Of a stretch of 64,000 nucleotides of DNA, positions 57,460 through 64,000 are shown piece after piece; the stretch's first letter is position 1; the number at the start of each line of letters is the position of its first letter. The position numbers were made by a program, and so were the translations under genes. The DNA is from Arthrobacter sp. YN. Lineage in GTDB: Bacteria; Actinomycetota; Actinomycetes; Actinomycetales; Micrococcaceae. The notes under the pieces were generated by a model. That model worked only from the letters and a program-made list of their open reading frames with translations, was not told the origin of the DNA and ran no database searches. The DNA lies in contig NZ_CP022436.1 of NCBI RefSeq assembly GCF_002224285.1, positions 3,782,001 to 3,846,000 on the forward strand, read 5' to 3'.

Positions 57460-58563
57460 CTAGCTGCTGCGGTCCACCACGGCATGCGCGAAGTTGGTCA
57501 GCGAGGCTTTCACCACTCCCTCGGGCAGCGGGGCCAGGGCAGCGACGGCTTCCGCGGACCACTGGCGGGCGATCTTCCAGGACTCGTTGGTCACCGGGTG
57601 CTCGCGCAGGCCGGCCACGGCCTCAGCCAGGGCGGCGTCGGAAGACAGGTCGCCGTCGATCAATTCCAGGAGAGCAGTGGCCGAGGCATCTCCTGCAGCG
57701 GCGTCGCGGCGCAGCAGCAGCACAGGCAACGTGGGCACGCCTTCGCGGAGGTCGGTGCCCGGGGACTTGCCGGACTTGACCTTCACACCGGTGACATCGA
57801 TGACGTCGTCCGCCAGCTGGAAGGCAACGCCCACCTTCTCGCCGTATTCAACCAGCAGGTCTTCGAAGGCTTCATCGGCGCCGGCAAAGATCGCACCGAG
57901 CTGCCCGGATGCGGCCACCAAAGAGCCAGTCTTATCCGCGATGACGGAGAGGTAGTGCTCCACTGGATCTTCGTCTTCGCGCGGTCCCACGGTTTCGTGA
58001 AGCTGGCCGAGGCACAGACGTTCGAAGGTTCGTGCCTGGATGCCCAAAGCGCGGGAGCCGAGCTCGGACACCAGGATGGATGCGCGGGCGAAAATGAGGT
58101 CACCGGTGAGGATGGCCACCGAGTTGCCCCACACTTCATGGGCCGTAGGAGCGCCACGGCGGAAGGGAGCGGAGTCCATTACGTCGTCGTGGTAGAGCGT
58201 GGCGAGGTGCGTAAGCTCCACAACTACTGCAGCCTGGACAACCTCGGGACGTGAAGCATCGCCAAGGTGGGCGCACAGCAGGGTGAGCAGGGGGCGGATC
58301 CGCTTGCCACCGGCTTCCACCAGGTGACGCGACGTTGCATCAGCCAGGGGGTCCGAGTTGGAGATGGCTTCGCGGAGCTTCTTCTCCACCCGGGCGAGGT
58401 TGGTGGTGATGGCAGGACCCAGCTCCGGATCACCGGCAATGGCAGCGAAACCGGCGGGCAGCTGGAGTCCAGTTGCGATCGCGGTGGTGTTGGGAGCAGG
58501 CTCAACAGCCTGCGGCAAGCCGTGCCCGGCATGCGTCCAGCTGTGTTCGGCAGAGTTCGTCAC
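57460..58563 (-). CDS. Polyprenyl diphosphate synthase (menaquinone side chain)
   Basis: This 367-residue trans-prenyltransferase builds the long isoprenoid chain of menaquinone. It has GGKRIRPLLTLL, the first Asp-rich motif LATLYHDDVMD and the second QLADDVIDVTG, giving both DDxxD sites. The length and Ala-rich N terminus match actinobacterial GrcC/heptaprenyl-type enzymes; chain length cannot be read. It is the last gene of the minus-strand menG, prenyl reductase, synthase set, which makes an operon with small gaps. Confidence 0.92.
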   Translation of the reverse strand: MTNSAEHSWTHAGHGLPQAVEPAPNTTAIATGLQLPAGFAAIAGDPELGPAITTNLARVEKKLREAISNSDPLADATSRHLVEAGGKRIRPLLTLLCAHLGDASRPEVVQAAVVVELTHLATLYHDDVMDSAPFRRGAPTAHEVWGNSVAILTGDLIFARASILVSELGSRALGIQARTFERLCLGQLHETVGPREDEDPVEHYLSVIADKTGSLVAASGQLGAIFAGADEAFEDLLVEYGEKVGVAFQLADDVIDVTGVKVKSGKSPGTDLREGVPTLPVLLLRRDAAAGDASATALLELIDGDLSSDAALAEAVAGLREHPVTNESWKIARQWSAEAVAALAPLPEGVVKASLTNFAHAVVDRSS

Positions 58564-58572
58564 GGGTTAACC

Positions 58573-59916
58573 CTAACTAGTTGGTGCGGAAACCGCGGTG
58601 TCGGTGCCTGCCGGCGTCAGGGCACGGGCAGAGGAAGTGTTGGACGTGGCCGGAACCAGCATCTCGAGGACCCGGATGACACGGTCTTCGAAGCCCTTCG
58701 CGGCGGGGTCGGTGAGGTTGGCGAGCATCCGGACCACAAAGCGCATCAGCACAGGAATCGGCATCCCGGTTCGCAAGGCGAGCTTCATTACGGCAGGCTT
58801 GCCGATCAAGAATGCGAAGGCGCGACCCAGCGTGAAGTGCGATCCCCACTGGTCCCGCACATAGTCCGCGTACCGCGAAAGGTGCGCGTCGGCGTCGTGC
58901 GTTGACCAACCGGCTGAAGCCGAACGCGCCGCACCGTCGATCAGGAACTCTGCCGCGAACCGCGCGGACTCCATGGCGTAGGAGATGCCTTCGCCGTTGA
59001 ACGGGGACACCATGCCGCCGGCGTCGCCCAGCAGGAGCAGCCCGGGTGAGTAGTGCGGGGTGCGGTTGAAGCCCATGGGCAGCGCGGCGCCGCGGATCTC
59101 TCCCACTTGGTTTTCAGGGGTGAAGCCCCACTCGGTGGGCATGCCGGCGGTCCATTCGCGCAGGACCTGCTTGTAGTCGAGCTTGCCGAACTCCTTGGAG
59201 GAGTTCAGGATGCCCAGGCCCACGTTGGAGGTGCCGTCGCCAACACCGAAGACCCAGCCGTAACCGGGCAGCGGCTTGCCGGACTTGCCGGGAAGTTCCA
59301 ACCAGCCTTCCATCCAGTCGTCGTCATGACGAGGGGACGTGAAGTAGGTACGCACGGCGACGCCCAGCGGACGGTCGTCGCGCTTGTGCATCCCCAGCGA
59401 CACGGCGGTTCGTGTCGAGTTGCCATCCGCAGCGAGCACGACGTCGGCATGGAAGTCGCGCGTTTCGCCCGTCTTGCGTCCGGACTCGTCAAGGATGGAC
59501 GCCCGTGCGCCGATAACGCGGCCGTCGTCGGCGGTCAAAGCGGAGGTGACGCTGTGGCGTTCAAGAACGACGGCGCCCGCGGCCTCGGAGTGCCGGGCCA
59601 ACGATTCGTCGAAGCCAAGCCGCGTGCGGATCAGGCCATACGTGGGAAAGTCGGAAACCTCGGGCCAAGGCAGCTCAATGGTGCGACCGCCGGCGATGAG
59701 GCGGAGGCCCTTGTTCCGGCGCCACCCGTCCTCCACAGCGTGTGACAGCCCAAGCTTCTGGATCTCGCGGACGGCACGCGGGGTGAGGCCGTCACCGCAC
59801 ACTTTCTCACGCGGGAAAGAGGTCTTTTCCAGCACCGTGACGTCGATGCCCGCCTGGGCGAGGTAATACGCGGCGGTGGACCCGGCCGGGCCCGCGCCAA
59901 CAATCAGTACTTTCAC
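58573..59916 (-). CDS. Geranylgeranyl reductase family (menaquinone prenyl reductase, MenJ-like)
   Basis: This 447-residue FAD enzyme reduces a double bond of the menaquinone side chain. It has the N-terminal FAD motif VLIVGAGPAGSTAAYYLAQ, the family segment FPREKVCGDGLTPRAV with the conserved Cys, and the second FAD motif LLLGDAGGMVSPFNGEGISYAMESA shortened to its core. The MenJ assignment, giving partly saturated MK-n(H2), rests on its place between menG and the polyprenyl synthase gene. The spacing of 9-30 bases indicates an operon. Confidence 0.9.
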   Translation of the reverse strand: MKVLIVGAGPAGSTAAYYLAQAGIDVTVLEKTSFPREKVCGDGLTPRAVREIQKLGLSHAVEDGWRRNKGLRLIAGGRTIELPWPEVSDFPTYGLIRTRLGFDESLARHSEAAGAVVLERHSVTSALTADDGRVIGARASILDESGRKTGETRDFHADVVLAADGNSTRTAVSLGMHKRDDRPLGVAVRTYFTSPRHDDDWMEGWLELPGKSGKPLPGYGWVFGVGDGTSNVGLGILNSSKEFGKLDYKQVLREWTAGMPTEWGFTPENQVGEIRGAALPMGFNRTPHYSPGLLLLGDAGGMVSPFNGEGISYAMESARFAAEFLIDGAARSASAGWSTHDADAHLSRYADYVRDQWGSHFTLGRAFAFLIGKPAVMKLALRTGMPIPVLMRFVVRMLANLTDPAAKGFEDRVIRVLEMLVPATSNTSSARALTPAGTDTAVSAPTS

Positions 59917-59945
59917 GTCGTCCTAAATCAGCAGGCGGTACGGGG

Positions 59946-60707
59946 TCAGCCGGCCTGTTGGCGCGGCTTGATCTGGCGGCGAAGCTTGGCCACGGGAACA
60001 CTTTCGCGGTGCTCGGCGGGCTTCTGTGCTCGGTGCACGGCGACGATGCCGCCGCTGAGGTTGCGGTAAGTAATGTCGGTCCAGCCGGCGTCGCTGAGCC
60101 ACTGCGCCAGGTGGTCCTGATCCGGCCAGGCACGGATGGACTCGGCGAGGTACACATAGGCGTCCGGGTTGGAGGACACCTTGGTGGCGATGGCCGGGAG
60201 TGCACGCATGAGGTACTCGGTGTAGAGGTTGCGCCACAGCGGCACTACGGGGTGCGAGAACTCGGCAATGACCAGGCGGCCGCCGGGCTTGGTGACCCGC
60301 AGCATTTCCTCCAGGGCCTTGCGGGGTTCTACGACGTTGCGCAGGCCGAAGGAGATGGTCGAAGCGTCGAAGCTGTTGTCCGCGAACGGCAGGTTGGTGG
60401 CGTCACCGGCGATGAAGTCGATGTCCGGGCGGCGGCGCTTGCCCACTTTCAGCATCCCCAAGGAGAAGTCGCAGGCCACAACGTCCACGCCGGCGTCTGC
60501 GTAGGGTTCGCTGGAGGTTCCGGTGCCGGCGGCGAGGTCCAGGACCTTCTGGCCAACCTTCACATCCACGGCATCAACCACGATCCGGCGCCAACGCCGG
60601 GTCTGCCCCATGGACAGGACATCATTGACGACGTCGTATTTTGGGGCGACATCATCAAACATCGTCGCAACTTCGTCCGGACGCTTTTCCAAGGATGCTC
60701 GGTTCAC
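59946..60707 (-). CDS. menG: Demethylmenaquinone methyltransferase
   Basis: This 253-residue SAM-dependent methyltransferase performs the last step of menaquinone synthesis. It has the UbiE/MenG signatures [24 protein letters not shown] and SAM motif [13 protein letters not shown], then [26 protein letters not shown] shortened to the NVVEP turn. About 20 basic residues ([11 protein letters not shown]) extend the C terminus. It is first in the minus-strand operon and divergent from menF, with about 90 bases between starts for shared promoters. Confidence 0.94.
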   Translation of the reverse strand: MNRASLEKRPDEVATMFDDVAPKYDVVNDVLSMGQTRRWRRIVVDAVDVKVGQKVLDLAAGTGTSSEPYADAGVDVVACDFSLGMLKVGKRRRPDIDFIAGDATNLPFADNSFDASTISFGLRNVVEPRKALEEMLRVTKPGGRLVIAEFSHPVVPLWRNLYTEYLMRALPAIATKVSSNPDAYVYLAESIRAWPDQDHLAQWLSDAGWTDITYRNLSGGIVAVHRAQKPAEHRESVPVAKLRRQIKPRQQAG

Positions 60708-60798
60708 CCTGTAATTGTCTCAGACATTCAGCCGACTTTGCTGCGCTGTAGAAGTCGGCTCAGATTCTGGTTGTCCTCGGGAGTACTGTTGTTCCATC

Positions 60799-62154
60799 AT
60801 GACGAGCACGCTCCGCACCTTGACAGTCCCCCTCGATGTTGAATCATCCTCCGGGGGGCTGCCGTCGTTTCTGGTGCGGGACGACGTTCTTTGCTGGTCC
60901 CGCCGTGAGGCCGGGCTGGTGGGTTACGGCGAGCTGACCCGCTTCAACGCCACCGGGCCCGAGCGTTTCCTTGAGGCCGATATCTGGTGGCGGCATCTCA
61001 TTCTTGAGGCCGAAATCACTGATCACGTGGAGCTTCCGGGCACCGGTCCTGTGGCTTTCGGCTCGTTCGCCTTCTCCAAAACCTCCCCGCATGTGTCCCG
61101 CTTGATCCTGCCGGAGCTGGTGGTGGGGATCCGCGATGGCCGCGCCTGGGCAACCCAATTAACGTTCGACGACGCCGCCCTCACCGAAGCGGGCGTCCTC
61201 GCCTCCGTGCACCGCTGGCTGACTGAACCGGAACCGAACGGTGAGGATTCGGCGGCAGGCGGATCCGGCGTCGCACCCTCAGCTGAGCTGATTGCCGCCG
61301 ACGGTTCCGCCGGTCACCTCAGCCATGGTTCCCTCAGCGAGGCCGCCTGGATGCAGGCAGTGGCCAACGGAGTGGAGGAGATCCGCGCCGGGAAACTGGA
61401 GAAGCTGGTGTTGGCGCGCGACGTCGTCGCAAACCTTCCGGAGGGCGTCAACGCTGCGGAGGTTCTTCGCCAGCTCGCCGCAAGGTACCGCGAATGCTGG
61501 ACGTACGGCGTGGACGGCCTGGTGGGCGCAACGCCCGAGATGCTGATTCAGGTGGAGGGTCGCACCGCACAGGCCCGTGTACTGGCAGGAACCCTGGATC
61601 GACGTGATGCTGACGGCATGGACGGCTCCCCCATGGAATATGCGGAGCGCGTCCTGGCTGGATCGGAGAAGCAGCGGCATGAGCACGAGATTGCGATCGA
61701 TTCCCTGACGCGTCAGCTGGCTCCCTTCTCGGAAGCGATGAACTCGCACAGCGAACCTTTCATTCTTGAGCTGCCCAATGTGTGGCACCTGGCCTCGGAC
61801 GTGAAGGCAGAGTTGGCGGACATCGAGGGGCACGTGCCCACGTGTTTGGCCCTGATCAACGCGCTGCATCCCACGGCAGCCGTGTGCGGAACCCCGACGC
61901 TGGTTGCCGGTGCGTTGATCCGCAAACTCGAACACTTGGACCGGGGCCCGTACGCCGGACCTGTCGGTTGGCTCGACGCCGCCGGCAACGGTGAGTGGGG
62001 CATCGCGCTTCGCGGTGCGGTGATCGAGGACGCCAACACGGTGCGCCTGTATGCCGGGTGCGGCATCGTCGAGGGCTCCCAGCCGGAAGCCGAACTGGCG
62101 GAAACATGGGCGAAATTCCGGCCGATGCTCGAAGCCCTGGGTATCCGCCGCTGA
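60799..62154 (+). CDS. menF: Isochorismate synthase
   Basis: This 451-residue enzyme converts chorismate to isochorismate, the entry to menaquinone synthesis. The C-terminal chorismate-binding domain holds [13 protein letters not shown], a [14 protein letters not shown] segment, the LAGTLDRRD block and [13 protein letters not shown], all typical of isochorismate synthases. The ATG at 60799 gives the natural N terminus; the frame open to 60715 overlaps the divergent promoter region. Next to menG, a MenF rather than siderophore (EntC) role is favoured. Confidence 0.91.
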   Translation: MTSTLRTLTVPLDVESSSGGLPSFLVRDDVLCWSRREAGLVGYGELTRFNATGPERFLEADIWWRHLILEAEITDHVELPGTGPVAFGSFAFSKTSPHVSRLILPELVVGIRDGRAWATQLTFDDAALTEAGVLASVHRWLTEPEPNGEDSAAGGSGVAPSAELIAADGSAGHLSHGSLSEAAWMQAVANGVEEIRAGKLEKLVLARDVVANLPEGVNAAEVLRQLAARYRECWTYGVDGLVGATPEMLIQVEGRTAQARVLAGTLDRRDADGMDGSPMEYAERVLAGSEKQRHEHEIAIDSLTRQLAPFSEAMNSHSEPFILELPNVWHLASDVKAELADIEGHVPTCLALINALHPTAAVCGTPTLVAGALIRKLEHLDRGPYAGPVGWLDAAGNGEWGIALRGAVIEDANTVRLYAGCGIVEGSQPEAELAETWAKFRPMLEALGIRR

Positions 62155-62312
62155 ATCTGGGATTCCAGACAGAGGCCCCTCAGATGCGGTTGATAAGTGC
62201 GTAAACTTGTTATCCAATAGTGAAACTTCGTTTCCTGTGATGCACATCTCACGTTCGGCGCTACACTAAAACCGACTCAGTTCAGCATCCACCGCAACAA
62301 AAGGTAAACAAC

Positions 62313-63110
62313 ATGCAGATCTCCCGTTCGGTTCTGTCCGGCACCAAGATTGCCGCCGTGCTCGCAGCCGGCGCACTGGCCCTCACCGCCTGCGGTGGCT
62401 CGTCCACCCCGGCTGCCACGGACGCCTCCGGCCTCAAGCTCATCAACGCCGGCAAGCTCACGGTGTGCTCGGACGTTCCCTACGAGCCGTTCGAATTCCA
62501 GAAGGACGGCAAGATTGTCGGCTTCGACATGGACATCGCCGCCGAGCTCGCCAAGGACGTCAAGGCCGAACTCAACGTGGTGGACAGCTCCTTCGAAGCA
62601 ATCGAGACCGGCACTGCACTGACCGGTTGCGACGTCTCCATCTCCTCGATCTCCATCACCGACGTCCGCAAGAGCGTCATGGACTTCTCCACCCCGTACC
62701 TGGATGACGACCTGACCCTCGTGGCCACCTCGTCCTCCGGCATCAGCAACATCGACGGCGCCAAGGGCAAGAAGGTGGGCGTCCAGCAGGCCACCACCGG
62801 CGCCCAGTACGCCAAGGACAAGGGAATCGACGCACAGCAGTTCGAAGACTCCGGCCTCCTGGTCCAGGCCCTCAAGGCCGGCACCATCGACGCCGCAATC
62901 GGCAACCAGTCCGTCCTGGGCTACGCCATCAAGGACGACTCCAACCTCAAGCGCGTTGAAGACTACGCAACGGGCGAGAAGCTGGGCATCTCCATCAAGA
63001 AGGGCAACACCGCCATGACGGACGCCGTGAACGCCACGCTGAAGCGCATCACCGACGACGGCTCCCTCAAGAAGTTCGAGACCACCTGGTTCGGCGAAGC
63101 CACCAAGTAG
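62313..63110 (+). CDS. Polar amino-acid ABC transporter substrate-binding lipoprotein
   Basis: This 265-residue family 3 binding protein has lipobox LTAC (Cys27). The mature part has GKLTVCSDVPYEPFEF, GFDMDIAAELAKDV, and the DVSISSISITDVRKSVMDFSTPY block (shortened), typical of glutamine, glutamate, arginine or histidine binders. It delivers its ligand to the permease encoded 94 bases downstream. A hairpin between the two genes probably raises binding-protein expression. The ATP-binding gene is not in the window and may follow beyond its end. Confidence 0.91.
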   Translation: MQISRSVLSGTKIAAVLAAGALALTACGGSSTPAATDASGLKLINAGKLTVCSDVPYEPFEFQKDGKIVGFDMDIAAELAKDVKAELNVVDSSFEAIETGTALTGCDVSISSISITDVRKSVMDFSTPYLDDDLTLVATSSSGISNIDGAKGKKVGVQQATTGAQYAKDKGIDAQQFEDSGLLVQALKAGTIDAAIGNQSVLGYAIKDDSNLKRVEDYATGEKLGISIKKGNTAMTDAVNATLKRITDDGSLKKFETTWFGEATK

Positions 63111-63143
63111 TCCGAGCCCCGGCTCCCCCAGATCCACGCAGGC

Positions 63144-63175
63144 GGGCCCCGAAACGACACGTTGTTTCGGGGCCC
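63144..63175 (+). terminator. Intercistronic hairpin
   Basis: 12-bp perfect stem GGGCCCCGAAAC / GTTTCGGGGCCC (63144-63155, 63164-63175) lies between the binding-protein and permease genes. Such hairpins often stabilise upstream mRNA or attenuate downstream expression. Confidence 0.75.
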
Positions 63176-63204
63176 CACCTGCGCAACATGAATGTGAGAA
63201 CCCC

Positions 63205-63996
63205 ATGGCAATGACTGCACGTCAACGAGCCAAAGTCAGTTTGTACGTCCAGGCCGGAATCTTCGTGGTGGCCGTGGCCGCAGTGATCCTCGCTGTGGAC
63301 TGGAAGACGATCGGCACCAGCGTCTTCAACTTCTCCAAAATCGGGCCGATGTTCCCGGACATCTTCCTGGTGGGCCTCAAAAACACCCTGATCTACACGT
63401 TCCTCGGCTTCGTGGTGGGCTTGTCCGGAGGCCTTCTGCTGGCCCTGATGAAGCTCTCGTCCTTCCCGCTGTACCGCTGGCTCGCGACGGGATACATCGA
63501 GTTCTTCCGGGGTGTTCCCGCATTGCTGGTCTTCATCGCCTTCGGCTACGGCGTTCCGCTGGCCTTCGGAATCCAGTGGGACGTGAACATCATCGTGATG
63601 GTCTCGCTGGGTATGGTCGCAGCTGCGTACATCGCTGAAACCCTCCGCGCAGGCCTCCAGGCCGTGCCCAAGGGCCAAATGGAAGCAGCCCGTTCGCTGG
63701 GCATGCCGCAGTGGCGGGCCATGGTTTCCATCGTCATCCCGCAGGCTTTCAAGATCGTCCTGCCGCCGCTCACCAACGAGATCATCCTGCTCACCAAGGA
63801 CTCCTCGCTGATTTACGTCCTGGGTCTCACTGCGTCCCAGTACGAGCTCACCAAGTTCGGGCGCGACGGCATTTCCAGCCTCGGAGCCGGCCTGACGCCG
63901 CTGCTCGTGGCCGGCGCCTTCTACCTGGTCATCACCATCCCCTTGAGCCTCCTGGCACGGAAGTTCGAAAGCCGCTCCGCGCGGACGAAGCGATAG
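63205..63996 (+). CDS. Polar amino-acid ABC transporter permease
   Basis: This 263-residue HisM/GlnP-type permease has about five membrane helices. The family blocks YIEFFRGVPALLVFIAFGYG, ETLRAGLQAVPKGQMEAARSLG (EAA loop region) and PQAFKIVLPPLTNEIILLTKDSSLIYVLG shortened are present. It forms the membrane channel for the lipoprotein encoded upstream. The stop lies four bases before the window end, so the next gene, often the ATPase or a second permease, is out of view. Confidence 0.92.
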   Translation: MAMTARQRAKVSLYVQAGIFVVAVAAVILAVDWKTIGTSVFNFSKIGPMFPDIFLVGLKNTLIYTFLGFVVGLSGGLLLALMKLSSFPLYRWLATGYIEFFRGVPALLVFIAFGYGVPLAFGIQWDVNIIVMVSLGMVAAAYIAETLRAGLQAVPKGQMEAARSLGMPQWRAMVSIVIPQAFKIVLPPLTNEIILLTKDSSLIYVLGLTASQYELTKFGRDGISSLGAGLTPLLVAGAFYLVITIPLSLLARKFESRSARTKR

Positions 63997-64000
63997 GCAG

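Noticed and set aside
1..64000. tRNA, rRNA or known riboswitch genes
   Set aside because: Reading the intergenic regions on both strands showed no cloverleaf with CCA-type ends, no rRNA segments and no riboswitch core that I could recognise. A covariance-model search would be needed to exclude weak cases.

Overview
The window looks like a chromosomal segment of a high-GC soil actinobacterium of the family Micrococcaceae, most likely Arthrobacter or Paenarthrobacter. The inference rests on base composition, actinobacterial gene types (FprA-type ferredoxin reductases, PucR regulators, a menaquinone cluster, DUF6153 and DUF1023 proteins) and gene order. No rRNA, tRNA, prophage, insertion sequence or CRISPR array was recognised. 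Most of the window is ordinary metabolic chromosome; the accessory parts are about 23.4-25.1 kb, 37.0-44.8 kb and 55.9-57.4 kb.

Layout. 0-3.4 kb: a partial gene, a FurA/CatR-type regulator with catalase and a likely Fur box, and a DUF2461 protein. 3.5-9.8 kb: an amino-acid permease and an alcohol oxidation module (acetaldehyde dehydrogenase, alcohol dehydrogenase, DUF779 protein, GAF-type regulator). 9.9-15.4 kb: a ferredoxin-NADP reductase, a RarD permease and a family 8 polysaccharide lyase. 15.5-19.9 kb: a GABA/putrescine operon with a divergent PucR regulator. 20-23.3 kb: an MFS transporter with its GntR regulator and operator, then a beta-lactamase-fold/rhodanese sulfur protein. 23.4-25.1 kb: two unknown envelope proteins in lower-GC DNA. 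25.1-28.8 kb: siroheme synthase with a second FprA, and an AlkD-like protein. 28.8-36.9 kb: glutaminase, a PucR regulator, and a permease/decarboxylase pair.

37.0-42.0 kb is the most unusual region. A large DUF1023-type alpha/beta hydrolase without a signal peptide is translationally coupled to a lipoprotein, followed by four more tandem paralogous lipoproteins. Each extra lipoprotein is preceded by a copy of the last 27 codons of the hydrolase gene, which carry the proposed catalytic histidine, with the ATGA overlap kept. This resembles a toxin plus an amplified immunity array. The closest known analogue is the Staphylococcus type VII secreted lipase TslA with its lipoprotein immunity proteins TilA, but the assignment here is inference.

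42-44.7 kb: a RibD-like reductase, a CsoR-type copper operator in front of DUF6153 and DUF305 genes, and an unknown lipoprotein. 44.8-54.7 kb: a sulfur assimilation block (sulfonate-type ABC transporter, homocysteine methyltransferase, CysN, CysD, CysH, sulfite reductase, sirohydrochlorin chelatase), with ATGA overlaps or abutting genes inside the cys operon. 54.7-57.4 kb: a TRIC-like membrane protein, a SUKH-like acidic protein and an AbiEi/DUF559-type protein flanked by related palindromic repeats. 57.4-62.2 kb: menaquinone genes (polyprenyl synthase, prenyl reductase, MenG, MenF). 62.3-64 kb: a polar amino-acid ABC transporter that runs to the window end.

Three families of dispersed palindromes occur. 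One (three copies, 23-bp arms) sits directly behind stop codons in constant orientation and shows compensatory changes between copies. A second (two copies) follows the rarD and lyase genes. A third (three copies) surrounds the AbiEi/DUF559 gene.
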